A stretch of DNA of 64,000 nucleotides from Mycolicibacterium sediminis (GCF_010731735.1 NZ_AP022588.1:2790001-2854000); one strand, 5' to 3'. Numbered from the stretch's first letter, positions 45,758 to 54,502 are shown. Numbers and translations are program-made. The notes: generated from the sequence alone by a model not told the origin.

Positions 45758-46524
45758 ACGTGACCGCCCTGACGCCCGTCGGCGCCCTCGTCGACGACGT
45801 CCGCGTCGACGAACTCGACGGACCCACCGTGCATCTGCTGCAGCAGGCGCTCGGTGAGCACGGTGTGGTGATCATGCGCGAGCAATACGCCGACGACACC
45901 CGCTTCCTGCGGTTCCTGCGGAGCTTCGGCGAATTGATGTTCACCACCGGTGAGACGCCGGTGCCGGGTTTCGACGACCTCAACGTGATCAGCAACGTCG
46001 GTCGGACCACGCCACCGAGGTCGACGTTCCACGTCGACACGAGCTACGTCCGAATCCCGCCCGCCTACACGGCATTACGCGCGGTCGAGGTGCCCGAGAG
46101 CGGCGGTCAGACGCTGTTCTCGAATCAGTACCGGGCCTATGACACGCTCCCGGAGGATATGCGCCTCGACCTCGCCGACCGCACCGTCGAGCACGTCGTC
46201 ACCGGACTGGATCTCGGCGACGACGACGAGACGTCGGCCGTGCACCCGCTGTTCCGCGTCCATCCCGTCACCGGGCGCACCGCGCTGTTCCTGACGACGC
46301 CGAAGCGGTGTGCGTCGGTGAGTGGGATGTCCTCGGAGCAGGCCGAGGAGTTGGTGCGCTGGCTGTTCGAGCACTCGACCCGCGAGGACAACGTGACCCG
46401 GCACGCCTGGGCGCCAGGGGATGTCGTCATGTGGGACAACCGGTGCGTCATGCACCAGGCGGACCACTCGGGCGTCGTGGGAGATCGGGTCATGCACCGG
46501 GGGATGGTGGCCGACGTCGCGTGA
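45754..46524 (+). CDS. mysH: Fe(II)/2-oxoglutarate-dependent oxygenase, MysH-like (palythine-forming)
   Basis: 256 residues, TauD-type fold. Iron ligands are H93 and D95 (FHVDTSY) and H234 (NRCVMHQADH); R249 (MHRGM) is placed to bind 2-oxoglutarate. APGDVVMWDNR is the family strand before the distal His. In cyanobacteria MysH, a nonhaem iron oxygenase beside mysABCD, converts glycine-containing disubstituted mycosporines to palythines. The ATGA overlap with mysD makes it the last enzyme of the operon. Oxygenase family is certain; the palythine function is inferred from context. Confidence 0.85.
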   Translation: MNVTALTPVGALVDDVRVDELDGPTVHLLQQALGEHGVVIMREQYADDTRFLRFLRSFGELMFTTGETPVPGFDDLNVISNVGRTTPPRSTFHVDTSYVRIPPAYTALRAVEVPESGGQTLFSNQYRAYDTLPEDMRLDLADRTVEHVVTGLDLGDDDETSAVHPLFRVHPVTGRTALFLTTPKRCASVSGMSSEQAEELVRWLFEHSTREDNVTRHAWAPGDVVMWDNRCVMHQADHSGVVGDRVMHRGMVADVA

Positions 46525-46573
46525 GCGGTGGTTCGCTGACCCTGTACGGGCCCGCGCTTGCTTCCGCTTCGCA

Positions 46574-46579
46574 TAGGGT
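46574..46579 (+). promoter_or_regulatory. -10 hexamer of a leaderless promoter after mysH
   Basis: TAGGGT is followed by eight bases and the ATG of a tiny frame at 46588. This indicates that the gene behind mysH has its own transcript rather than depending on the mys operon. Confidence 0.45.
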
Positions 46580-46587
46580 CGACCTCC

Positions 46588-46644
46588 ATGGGGGCGGCAA
46601 GACGCACGGGGAACGATGACATGGCGATGGTGAGTGTGAGGTGA
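46588..46644 (+). CDS. Putative 18-residue leader peptide coupled to the downstream orphan gene
   Basis: ATG 46588 starts a short frame encoding MGAARRTGNDDMAMVSVR and ending TGA at 46642-46644. That stop shares four bases (GTGA) with the GTG of the next gene, which itself has no good ribosome binding site. With the TAGGGT box just upstream, a leaderless leader peptide that delivers ribosomes to the next gene is a consistent reading. Expression is not shown by sequence alone. Confidence 0.4.
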   Translation: MGAARRTGNDDMAMVSVR

Positions 46645-47357
46645 GTTCGCTTCTGCCCAACGACGACGCGTACCACCGGGTCAAGCGGATCCGGCAGGGC
46701 GTGGGACGACTCGAACCAATCTTCGATGATTTCGTGGACCGCTTCGAGAGGCGGTTCGGCTTCGCGCCACTATCGCTGACGACCGATGCTCTGAAGCCTT
46801 CTGTCAAGCGCGCATCGGCACCACGACTCGGTGTCGTCCTGGAGAGAACCGAGCAGTACCGCTCCTTCCTCGAAGCCGGGCGTGGGTACGACCCCACCAA
46901 GCAGCGGTTGATTGCGCAGATGTTCGTCGGGGCTCTCGTGGGGGTGGACCTGCTGTCGGTATTCGGGATGCCAGGGAAGTACGTCGGTTCCGAAGACTTC
47001 GCCGGTGAGATCTTCGTTCACTTCTCGGACTTCGAGAGGCTCGCAAAGATCGAGACACACTCGTCCCTCACCCCTGCCGAACTCGAACACTTCACTGCCT
47101 CTCTCGGCCTGGGTGACCAGTTGTGGTGCATCCGAAGTCTCTGGGGTCCACCGGTTGTATTCGTACACACCGCAACTCAGGCCGTCGCGTTGCAGGCGTC
47201 GGCTGTGCCCGAGCGTTGGGCGGATGAGTACTTCTCGCTGGTCACGTCGCACGACGAGTTTGGCTACCTAGGCCGAAGCGAGATCACAATTGCCGTCGAC
47301 AGCAAGGAGAACTTCGACCGCAACTATGCAAGCAATTGGTACTACTACTTCAAGTGA
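46641..47357 (+). CDS. Protein of unknown function (orphan) behind the mys operon
   Basis: 238 residues from GTG 46641. It is soluble, mixed alpha/beta in appearance, with no signal peptide or membrane helix and no motif I recognise. Notable parts are FDDFVDRFERRFGF near the N-terminus and an aromatic end, NYASNWYYYFK. Codon and base use look slightly less GC-rich than the mys genes (codons such as TCT, AAT, ATT and GTA occur), hinting at separate acquisition. It has its own promoter-like element and leader frame. An immunity-type or defence-related role is conceivable because small unknown genes follow, but there is no direct evidence. Confidence 0.6.
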   Translation: MSSLLPNDDAYHRVKRIRQGVGRLEPIFDDFVDRFERRFGFAPLSLTTDALKPSVKRASAPRLGVVLERTEQYRSFLEAGRGYDPTKQRLIAQMFVGALVGVDLLSVFGMPGKYVGSEDFAGEIFVHFSDFERLAKIETHSSLTPAELEHFTASLGLGDQLWCIRSLWGPPVVFVHTATQAVALQASAVPERWADEYFSLVTSHDEFGYLGRSEITIAVDSKENFDRNYASNWYYYFK

Positions 47358-47605
47358 TGTACGGAGGGCGCCCGACGAAGGTGACGTGGACGAACATCCC
47401 GCGCTTTGGGGTCTCGGTCGCATCGATCTTGGTGGCGGCTCGGCCGTACCGATAAGGCAGATCCCTTGCTTGCGTCGTTCCACCTGGGGAGCGTCGGGTA
47501 AGAAGGTGGGCGCCGTCGTTCGATTGTCGGTCGCATTACTGCACGAAACCTCGGGCAGTGAATCAGTGGGTGACGTCACCGTGCGGGTGGTCAGTCGGCA
47601 GACTG
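47358..47605. other. Gap without a supported gene
   Basis: About 250 bases between two converging transcription units. Frames cross it on both strands, but none has a start with a ribosome binding site or protein-like composition. It may be eroded coding sequence. No terminator hairpin or repeat stood out. Confidence 0.5.
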
Positions 47606-47899
47606 CTACCGCCAATTCCACGCCACGCATCGCCCTATCTCGCGCAGTGCGTCGGCCGATAAGCCGGGGTGCATTGCCCGATACCGCGACATGACGTCGT
47701 TCACGCCCTGCACCAATGTCTTGTCACCCCACTCGATCGGCATTGCGTTGGCCTCCTGCACGAGGTGGAGGACGGCGGCGGCCAGCTTCCTGCCCTCTAC
47801 GCCGCCATGGACGGCGATCAATCTGGCGGAGTCGACGTGCGGCACGGCGGTATGAGTCATCGCCTCGACGACGGCGTCACTCAGGTCGTTTTCGTCCAC
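47606..47899 (-). CDS. Small protein of unknown function, second copy of a duplicated family (B')
   Basis: 97 residues, acidic and helical. It aligns along its length with the protein at 48214-48504: both begin DDVDVSEAVV/ENDLSDAVV, share a central helix, and end with MHPGLSADALREIG against RHPELSPPALTCLG. I recognise no named family. It is the last gene of a four-gene leftward set made of two A-B pairs. A duplication followed by divergence is the simplest origin. Role unknown. Confidence 0.65.
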   Translation of the reverse strand: MDENDLSDAVVEAMTHTAVPHVDSARLIAVHGGVEGRKLAAAVLHLVQEANAMPIEWGDKTLVQGVNDVMSRYRAMHPGLSADALREIGRCVAWNWR

Positions 47900-47944
47900 G
47901 TCGAACTCCGTCCTCGCACGAAAATGATTGCCTGTGAGTGTCTT

Positions 47945-48196
47945 TCATGTTGCTTCACCGGTTCCGCTCACATCGCACCGGTCGATCTCGGGCAATCCGG
48001 TGTCCGGGTAGTCCCGCCGGACCAGTTCGGCCAGGGCGCCGAGAGCGGACTCGTCGGCTGGCCCGAGCACCAGCGCATCGACGACGAAGTAGCGGCTCAC
48101 GTCGATCTTGTAGGGGCCTTCACTGAACATCACCTTGAGAATCTTCGAGCCGTCCGTCGACTCGTACAGCGTGTAGTCCCACGCCCGACTCGCCAT
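47945..48196 (-). CDS. Small protein of unknown function, second copy (A')
   Basis: 83 residues from ATG 48196; an in-frame ATG at 48250 would overlap the upstream gene by 37 bases. The segment YTLYESTDGSKILKVMFSEGPYKID resembles, in broken form, YTITDSSTDGNATVRITGPAVSF of the protein at 48501-48731, so the two are probably paralogues (YT-X3/4-STDG). It is predicted to be a small beta-rich protein with an added acidic tail. It sits 17 bases after gene B and 45 bases before B'. No function recognised. Confidence 0.6.
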   Translation of the reverse strand: MASRAWDYTLYESTDGSKILKVMFSEGPYKIDVSRYFVVDALVLGPADESALGALAELVRRDYPDTGLPEIDRCDVSGTGEAT

Positions 48197-48213
48197 GCGT
48201 CTCACCGGCCCCG

Positions 48214-48504
48214 CTACCGCATCAGGAACGTGAAGTAGTTGCCCAGGCACGTCAGTGCGGGGGGACTCAGTTCCGGGTGACGCGCATGCATTTCGGCCTC
48301 GACGTGGTCACCGGCGTCCTGAAGCGACATCTCCGACCAGTCGGGATGGAGCGCCATCACCTCCTCGAGCATGCGGCGCACGACGTGCCTGGCGGCAGCG
48401 GCGTTCTCGGCGAAGTGGGCGTCGAACACCGTGTCGTTGCGTCCCGGATAGTGCTCGAGGTAGAGCACGACGGCCTCGCTGACGTCGACGTCGTCCGGCG
48501 TCAC
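48214..48504 (-). CDS. Small protein of unknown function, first copy (B)
   Basis: 96 residues, overlapping the stop of the preceding small gene by four bases. It is mostly helical: an N-terminal DVSEAVVLYLEHYPG, a central AAAARHVVRRMLEEVMALHPDW and a C-terminal ELSPPALTCLGNYFTFLMR. Paralogue of the protein at 47606-47899. Tight coupling to gene A suggests the two products act together, perhaps as a complex. Confidence 0.65.
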   Translation of the reverse strand: MTPDDVDVSEAVVLYLEHYPGRNDTVFDAHFAENAAAARHVVRRMLEEVMALHPDWSEMSLQDAGDHVEAEMHARHPELSPPALTCLGNYFTFLMR

Positions 48505-48731
48505 CGGAAGCGCCTGTCGGCCGATGCGCCCTCCAGGGCGGACATCTGCCCGCAGGACCGGCCGACCGCGTACGAGATCTGGCCGCGGTCGTTGCCCAAC
48601 CAGAAACTGACCGCCGGCCCCGTGATCCGCACCGTGGCGTTTCCATCGGTGCTGGAGTCGGTGATCGTGTACCGAGGGTTCAGGTAGAGGAACTCCAGCT
48701 CGTCGTACAGGAACGCCAGCAGGGTCTTCAC
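48501..48731 (-). CDS. Small protein of unknown function, first copy (A)
   Basis: 76 residues from GTG 48731, preceded by the strong ribosome binding site AGGAGG five bases upstream. The product has an N-terminal helix (TLLAFLYDELEFLYL) and a beta-rich part with TDSSTDGNATVRITG and FWLGNDRGQISYAVG. It heads the leftward set A-B-A'-B' that ends the accessory segment, back-to-back with tmk. No family was recognised; the size and pairing recall small immunity or antitoxin-type modules, but this is speculation. Confidence 0.65.
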   Translation of the reverse strand: MKTLLAFLYDELEFLYLNPRYTITDSSTDGNATVRITGPAVSFWLGNDRGQISYAVGRSCGQMSALEGASADRRFR

Positions 48732-48793
48732 GGGTCCTCCTAGATGCCTGGGTAGCAGGTTACGGCCGCCCGATCGGCGGTGGTCGCGCCAGT

Positions 48794-48799
48794 TACTGT
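48794..48799 (+). promoter_or_regulatory. -10 hexamer of a leaderless promoter for tmk
   Basis: TACTGT ends seven bases before GTG 48807. It decides the tmk start, since the in-frame GTG at 48780 lies upstream of the hexamer. Confidence 0.55.
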
Positions 48800-48806
48800 C
48801 GACGGC

Positions 48807-49436
48807 GTGCTCATCGCGATCGAAGGCGTCGACGGCGCGGGCAAGCGCACGCTGACCGACGGACTCCGCTCGTCGCTGGAGGCCGGCGGCAAGAGCGTCA
48901 CCACGCTGGCGTTCCCGCGCTATCACCGGTCGGTCCACGCCGACGTCGCCGCCGAGGCGCTGCACGGCGGCCACGGCGACCTCGCCGACTCGGTGTACGC
49001 GATGGCGATGCTGTTCGCGCTCGACCGGGCCGACGCACGCGACGAGATCGCCCGGCTCGGCACGGACCACGACGTCGTCATCCTCGACCGCTACGTCGCC
49101 TCGAACGCCGCCTACAGCGCGGCGCGCCTGCACCAGGAGGTGGACGGCGAGGTCGTCGAGTGGGTGCGGGCGCTGGAGTTCGACCGCTTCGCGATGCCCG
49201 CTCCCGACTGGCAGGTGCTGCTCGCCGTGCCGACCGAGCTGGCCGCCGAGCGTGCGACCCGCCGCGCCGAGATGGACGCCGACCGCGCCCGCGACGCCTA
49301 CGAGCGGGACGACGGTCTGCAGCGCCGCACCAGCGCCGCGTACGCCGCTCTCGCCGAACGGGACTGGTCCGGGCGGTGGCTCCGAGTGGGTCCGGACGTC
49401 GTCGCGGCCGATCTCGCCGCCGTGATCATGAACTGA
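48807..49436 (+). CDS. tmk: Thymidylate kinase
   Basis: 209 residues from GTG 48807, giving VLIAIEGVDGAGKRTL, the same opening as M. tuberculosis Tmk. The P-loop is GVDGAGKRT; DRYVASNAAYSAAR contains the DR(Y/H) motif of the lid-side base, and the LID arginines follow in ERATRRAEMDADRARD. It phosphorylates dTMP to dTDP. It begins the core operon continuing to mtrA and lies just after the accessory segment. Confidence 0.95.
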   Translation: MLIAIEGVDGAGKRTLTDGLRSSLEAGGKSVTTLAFPRYHRSVHADVAAEALHGGHGDLADSVYAMAMLFALDRADARDEIARLGTDHDVVILDRYVASNAAYSAARLHQEVDGEVVEWVRALEFDRFAMPAPDWQVLLAVPTELAAERATRRAEMDADRARDAYERDDGLQRRTSAAYAALAERDWSGRWLRVGPDVVAADLAAVIMN

Positions 49437-49491
49437 CAGTCCGGCAAAACTCCGGTGTGGTAACCGGGGATTGTCGCCTCCTGGTGTCACC

Positions 49492-50178
49492 ATGGTCACC
49501 ATGAGGCAAAGGATTCTGGTCGTCGACGACGATCCATCGCTGGCCGAGATGCTGACCATCGTCCTGCGGGGCGAGGGATTCGACACCGCGGTGATCGGTG
49601 ACGGCAGCCAGGCGCTCACCGCGGTGCGCGAACTGCGCCCGGATCTGGTGCTCCTGGACCTCATGCTGCCCGGCATGAACGGCATCGACGTGTGCCGTGT
49701 GCTGCGTGCCGACTCCGGCGTCCCCATCGTGATGCTGACCGCCAAGACCGACACGGTCGACGTGGTGCTCGGCCTGGAGTCCGGCGCCGACGACTACGTC
49801 ATGAAGCCGTTCAAGCAGAAGGAACTCGTCGCGCGCGTACGGGCCCGACTGCGTCGCAACGACGACGGCCCCGCGGAGATGCTGTCGATCGCCGACATCG
49901 AGATCGACGTGCCCGCGCACAAGGTCACCCGCGCCGGCGAGCAGATCTCGCTCACCCCGCTCGAGTTCGACCTGCTGGTGGCGTTGGCGCGCAAACCGCG
50001 CCAGGTGTTTACTCGGGATGTGCTCCTCGAGCAGGTCTGGGGCTACCGGCACCCCGCTGACACCCGGCTGGTGAACGTCCACGTGCAGAGGCTGCGCGCC
50101 AAGGTCGAGCAGGATCCGGAGAACCCGCAGGTGGTGCTCACCGTTCGAGGAGTGGGATACAAGGCCGGACCTCCGTGA
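49492..50178 (+). CDS. mtrA: MtrA response regulator
   Basis: 228 residues from ATG 49492 ([14 protein letters not shown]), identical in length to M. tuberculosis MtrA; ATG 49501 is an alternative. Receiver domain with acidic pocket D12-D14, phosphorylated D56 ([10 protein letters not shown]) and the switch Lys in YVMKPFK. The C-terminal OmpR-type winged helix contains [13 protein letters not shown] and [17 protein letters not shown]. With MtrB it controls cell division, envelope homeostasis and dnaA/rpf-type genes. Essential in M. tuberculosis. Confidence 0.98.
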   Translation: MVTMRQRILVVDDDPSLAEMLTIVLRGEGFDTAVIGDGSQALTAVRELRPDLVLLDLMLPGMNGIDVCRVLRADSGVPIVMLTAKTDTVDVVLGLESGADDYVMKPFKQKELVARVRARLRRNDDGPAEMLSIADIEIDVPAHKVTRAGEQISLTPLEFDLLVALARKPRQVFTRDVLLEQVWGYRHPADTRLVNVHVQRLRAKVEQDPENPQVVLTVRGVGYKAGPP

Positions 50179-50203
50179 CCCCCGCGGCACGGCGAGCGCC
50201 CTG

Positions 50204-51853
50204 ATGTTCGGCTCCAAGCGCATTCGCGGCGGCTGGGGCCAGGGACCACTGCTCCGCGGTCTCGGGGTGCTTAGCCGCACGATCGGTTTCGCGTGGCGTC
50301 GCTCCCTGCAGCTGCGGGTGGTGACGCTGACGCTCGGCCTGTCGCTGGCTGTCATCATGGTGCTCGGCTTCGTGCTCACCAGCCAGATCACCGACCGCAT
50401 CCTCGACGTCAAGGTCCACGCGGCGACCGAGGAGATCGACCGGGCCCGCACCACGGTGAGCGGCATCGTCGGCGGTGAGGAGACCCGCTCGCTCGACAGC
50501 AGCCTGCAACTGGCCCGCAACACCCTGATCGACCGCAAGGCCGACTCCGGCGCGGGGCTGGCGGGCGCATTCGACGCGGTCCTCGTCGTCCCCGGTGACG
50601 GTCCCCGCGCGGCGACGGCCGCCGGGCCCGTCGGCCAGGTCCCCGACACCCTGCGCGACTTCGTCAAGGCCGGTCAGGTCAGCTACCAGTACGCCACCGT
50701 GCGCGCCGACGGCTTCAACGGGCCGGCGCTGGTGGTCGGCAGTCCGACGTCGTCGTCGGTCACCAATCTCGAGCTGTACCTCATCTTTCCGCTGAACAAC
50801 GAGGAGAGCACGATCGCGCTGGTGCGCGGCACGATGGCCACCGGAGGCATCGTGCTGCTCGGCCTGCTCGCCGCCATCGCGCTGCTCGTCGCGCGGCAGA
50901 TCGTCCTTCCCGTGCGCTCGGCGTCGCGGATCGCCGAGCGCTTCGCCGAGGGACACCTCACCGAACGCATGCCCGTGCGCGGCGAGGACGACATGGCGCG
51001 GCTCGCGGTGTCGTTCAACGACATGGCCGAGAGCCTGTCCCGCCAGATCACCCAGCTCGAGGAGTTCGGCAACCTGCAGCGCCGCTTCACCTCCGACGTC
51101 AGCCACGAACTGCGCACGCCGCTGACGACCGTGCGGATGGCGGCCGACCTCATCTACGACCACAGCGACGACCTCGAACCCGCGCTGCGCCGCTCCACCG
51201 AACTCATGGTCAGCGAACTCGACCGCTTCGAGTCCCTGCTGAGCGACCTGCTGGAGATCTCCCGTCACGACGCGGGCGTCGCCGAGCTGTCCGTCGAGTC
51301 GGTGGACCTGCGGTCGACGGTCGAGAGCGCGCTCGAGGACGTCGGCCACCTCACCAAGGACGCCGACGTCGACCTCATCGTCGACCTCCCCGGTGAGCAG
51401 GTGATCGGCGAGGTCGATCCGCGGCGCGTCGAGCGCATCCTGCGCAACCTCATCGCGAACGCCATCGACCACGCCGAGCACAAGCCCGTGCGCATCCGGA
51501 TGGCCGCCGACGACGACACCGTCGCGGTCACCGTGCGCGACTACGGCGTCGGGCTGCGCCCCGGCGAGGAGAAGCTGGTGTTCAGCCGCTTCTGGCGCTC
51601 CGACCCCTCCCGCGTGCGCCGCTCCGGCGGCACCGGTCTGGGACTGGCGATCAGCATCGAGGACGCCCGTCTGCACCAGGGCCGGCTCGAGGCCTGGGGT
51701 GAGCCGGGCAAGGGGGCGTGCTTCCGCCTGACCCTGCCGCTGGTGCGCGGGCACAAGGTGACCGCCAGCCCGCTGCCGCTCAAGCCCAGCGGCCAGGACC
51801 GGCCGCCGCGTCTGCCGGCCCGCGAACCGCAGTCGGCGGGGGAGCGGACGTGA
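50204..51853 (+). CDS. mtrB: MtrB sensor histidine kinase
   Basis: 549 residues. Two membrane helices (about 35-60 and 205-230) flank an extracytoplasmic sensor domain; a HAMP linker follows ([22 protein letters not shown], in part). The HisKA box is [18 protein letters not shown] with the phosphorylated His. HATPase boxes N ([13 protein letters not shown]), G1 (VRDYGVGL) and G2 ([12 protein letters not shown]) are complete. It partners MtrA, 25 bases upstream, and LpqB, whose start overlaps the mtrB stop. Localises to septa and poles in mycobacteria. Confidence 0.97.
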   Translation: MFGSKRIRGGWGQGPLLRGLGVLSRTIGFAWRRSLQLRVVTLTLGLSLAVIMVLGFVLTSQITDRILDVKVHAATEEIDRARTTVSGIVGGEETRSLDSSLQLARNTLIDRKADSGAGLAGAFDAVLVVPGDGPRAATAAGPVGQVPDTLRDFVKAGQVSYQYATVRADGFNGPALVVGSPTSSSVTNLELYLIFPLNNEESTIALVRGTMATGGIVLLGLLAAIALLVARQIVLPVRSASRIAERFAEGHLTERMPVRGEDDMARLAVSFNDMAESLSRQITQLEEFGNLQRRFTSDVSHELRTPLTTVRMAADLIYDHSDDLEPALRRSTELMVSELDRFESLLSDLLEISRHDAGVAELSVESVDLRSTVESALEDVGHLTKDADVDLIVDLPGEQVIGEVDPRRVERILRNLIANAIDHAEHKPVRIRMAADDDTVAVTVRDYGVGLRPGEEKLVFSRFWRSDPSRVRRSGGTGLGLAISIEDARLHQGRLEAWGEPGKGACFRLTLPLVRGHKVTASPLPLKPSGQDRPPRLPAREPQSAGERT

Positions 51854-53616
51854 GGCGCGTCGTCGCCCTCATCGCGTCGCTACTGCTCGCCACGAGCCTC
51901 GCCGGATGCGCCGGGGTGCCGAGTTCGTCGGCCCCGCAGGCGATCGGCACGGTCGACCGGCCCGCCCCGCCGAGCTTGCCGACGCCGACGCCGGGCATGG
52001 ACCCCGACATCCTGCTGCGCGAATTCCTCAAGGCCACGGCCGATCCCGCGAACCGCCACCTGGCCGCCCGGCAGTTCCTCACCGAGTCGGCGTCCGGGGC
52101 GTGGGACGACGCGGGCAGCGCGCTGCTGATCGACCGCGTCGTGTTCGTCGAGACCCGCGGGCCCGACCGGGTGACGGTGACGATGAAGGCCGACATCCTC
52201 GGCTCGCTGTCCGACATGGGCGTGTTCGAGACCGGTGAGGGCGCGCTGCCCGACCCGGGTCCCATCGAACTGGTCAAGACTCCCGGCGGGTGGCGCATCG
52301 ACAAGCTGCCCAACGGCGTCTTCCTGGACTGGCAGCAGTTCCAGGCCACCTACAAGCGCAACACCCTCTACTTCGTCGACCCGACCGGCAAGACCGTGGT
52401 GCCCGATCCGCGCTACGTCGCGGTGTCCGACCCCGACCTGCTCGCCACCGAACTGGTCACCAAGCTGGTGTCGGGCCCGCGTCCGGAGATGGCGAACACC
52501 GTCCGCAACCTGCTGGGCCCGCCCCTGCGGCTGCGCAACCCCGTGACCCGGGCCGACGGCGGCAAGACCGGCGTGGGCCGCGGTTACGGCGGTGCGCGCG
52601 TCGACCTGGAGAATCTGTCGACCACCGATCCGCACAGCCGCACACTGCTTGCGGCGCAGGTGATCTGGACCCTGTCGCGGGCGGGGGTCAACGGGCCGTA
52701 CGTCATCAACGCCGACGGCGCGGCGCTCGACGACCGCTTCGCCGACGGGTGGAGCACGTCCGACGTCGCGGCCACCGACCCGGGCGCGGATCCCGGTGCC
52801 GCCGCGGGCCTGCACGCTCTGCTGGGCGGCTCGCTGGTGTCACTCGACGGGCAGCGCGCCCCGCGGGTCGCCGGGGCGTTCGGGCAGCTGCCCGGTCAGA
52901 CGTCGGCGGCGCTGTCACGTAGCGGACAGGAGGTCGCCTCGATCGTCACGCTGCGGCCCGGGGCGCCGGACATGGCGTCCTCGCTGTGGGTGGGTCCGCT
53001 CGGGGCCGAGGCGTCGCAGGCCATCGACGGTCGCACGCTCACCCGGCCCAGCTGGTCGCTCGACGACGCGATCTGGGTGGCGGTCGACGGCAACAACGTG
53101 GTGCGGGTCATCCAGGAGGCGGCGTCGGGGCAGCCCGCGCGGATCCCGGTCGACGCCGCCGCCGTGGCTGCGCGCTTCCCGGGACCGATAGCCGACATGC
53201 AACTGTCCCGCGACGGCACCCGCGCCGCGATGGTCGTCGAGGGGAAGGTCATCCTCGCCAGCGTCGACCAGACCCAGGGCGGGCAGTTCGCGCTGACCTA
53301 CCCGCGGCGGCTGGGCTTCGGCCTCGGCGACACCGCGATCTCCCTGGCCTGGCGCACCGGTGACGACATCGTGGTGTCCCGCACGGACTCCGCGCACCCG
53401 GTCTCCTACGTCAACCTCGACGGCGTGAACTCCGACGGGCCGAGCCGCAACCTGCTGGCACCGGTGTCGACGGTGGCGGCGAACCCGTCGACGGTCTACG
53501 TCGCCGACCAGCGCGGCGTGCTGCAGCTGTCCGGCGCCGCCGCCGAGGGCGACCCGGTGTGGGCCGAGGTGCGGCCGCTGATGGTCGCGGGCGCCATCCC
53601 GGTGCTGCCGGGCTAA
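51850..53616 (+). CDS. lpqB: LpqB lipoprotein, MtrB partner
   Basis: 588 residues from GTG 51850, overlapping the mtrB stop (GTGA). The signal peptide ends in the lipobox LAGC (cysteine at about residue 20). A GerMN-type domain follows in the middle and a beta-propeller-like C-terminal half, as in known LpqB. It sits on the outer face of the membrane, binds the MtrB sensor domain and modulates the pathway. Position and architecture match the conserved mtrA-mtrB-lpqB operon. Confidence 0.96.
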   Translation: MRRVVALIASLLLATSLAGCAGVPSSSAPQAIGTVDRPAPPSLPTPTPGMDPDILLREFLKATADPANRHLAARQFLTESASGAWDDAGSALLIDRVVFVETRGPDRVTVTMKADILGSLSDMGVFETGEGALPDPGPIELVKTPGGWRIDKLPNGVFLDWQQFQATYKRNTLYFVDPTGKTVVPDPRYVAVSDPDLLATELVTKLVSGPRPEMANTVRNLLGPPLRLRNPVTRADGGKTGVGRGYGGARVDLENLSTTDPHSRTLLAAQVIWTLSRAGVNGPYVINADGAALDDRFADGWSTSDVAATDPGADPGAAAGLHALLGGSLVSLDGQRAPRVAGAFGQLPGQTSAALSRSGQEVASIVTLRPGAPDMASSLWVGPLGAEASQAIDGRTLTRPSWSLDDAIWVAVDGNNVVRVIQEAASGQPARIPVDAAAVAARFPGPIADMQLSRDGTRAAMVVEGKVILASVDQTQGGQFALTYPRRLGFGLGDTAISLAWRTGDDIVVSRTDSAHPVSYVNLDGVNSDGPSRNLLAPVSTVAANPSTVYVADQRGVLQLSGAAAEGDPVWAEVRPLMVAGAIPVLPG

Positions 53617-53706
53617 GGCGCCCACCGCCGAACGTTGGTCACCGTCACGGTTCTGCGCGAAAAGCGTTGCACGAGTGCTCACTCGCGGTGAGCACGCCTC
53701 CGAGAC

Positions 53707-54471
53707 TCAGGACCCCATCAACCGGTTCACGTGGCCGATCAGGTCGGGGTAGCGCAACATGTGCGCGCCACCGTTGATGTCGAGCACCTCGCCGGTGATC
53801 CAGGATGCCCTGTCCGACGCCAGGAAGGTCACCGCGTCGGCGACGTCCTCGGGGGTGCCCGCCCGGCCCAGCACGGTGTTGCCGATGTAGTCGTCGACCA
53901 CGCCGGGCACCATCGCCGCACCCTCGGTGAGCGGGGTGTGGACGAAGCCGGGCGCGATGGCGTTGACCCGGATGCCACGGGCGGCCAGCTCCATCGCGGC
54001 CACCTGCGTCAGCATCGACAGGCCGGCCTTGGCCGAGCAGTAGGCGCTCATGCCCGCCGCGGGCTGGCGGCCGTTGAGCGACGAGATCCACAGCAGCGCA
54101 CCGCCGTCCCGCAGGTGCCTACCCGCGTACTTCGCCACGATCAGCGAGCCGGTGAGGCATACGTCGAGCACGGCGCGGAACTGGTCCACCGGCATGTCGA
54201 CGATCAGGCTCATGTTGGAGAACCCCGCGGTGGTGACGACCACGTCGAGGTCGCCTGCGCCGTCGAACAGCGCGGCCACCGAGTCCTCGTCGGTGACGTC
54301 GACGGTGGCCGACCCATGGGGCTCGCCGAGTTCCGCCGCCCGGGCGGCGACACCGTCGGCGTTGACGTCGGCGAGGACGATCCGGTAGCCGTCGGCGGCC
54401 AGTGCCTTCGCCGACGCCCATCCGATTCCCGAGGCGCCGCCGATGACGAGTGCGGTGCGAGGGTCTGTCAC
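53707..54471 (-). CDS. SDR-family NAD(P)-dependent oxidoreductase
   Basis: 254 residues from GTG 54471. Classical SDR motifs: VIGGASGIGWASAKALA (TGXXXGXG type), VTTAGFSN in place of NNAG, catalytic Ser in LLWISSLNG, and YCSAKAGLSMLT (YXXXK). The C-terminal half holds NAIAPGFVHTPLTE. It probably oxidises or reduces a hydroxyacyl or alcohol substrate. It follows the enoyl-CoA hydratase gene by 31 bases, suggesting a joint lipid-degradation role with that gene and the divergent acyl-CoA dehydrogenase. Confidence 0.9.
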   Translation of the reverse strand: MTDPRTALVIGGASGIGWASAKALAADGYRIVLADVNADGVAARAAELGEPHGSATVDVTDEDSVAALFDGAGDLDVVVTTAGFSNMSLIVDMPVDQFRAVLDVCLTGSLIVAKYAGRHLRDGGALLWISSLNGRQPAAGMSAYCSAKAGLSMLTQVAAMELAARGIRVNAIAPGFVHTPLTEGAAMVPGVVDDYIGNTVLGRAGTPEDVADAVTFLASDRASWITGEVLDINGGAHMLRYPDLIGHVNRLMGS

Positions 54472-54502
54472 GGTGCCTCCTGGTGATGGGCTCGTATTTC
54501 GG

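Noticed and set aside
47290..47694. Plus-strand frame of about 134 codons after the orphan gene
   Set aside because: It has no ribosome binding site, overlaps the end of the orphan and the B' gene, and its composition looks random. The interval is left as a gap without a supported gene.
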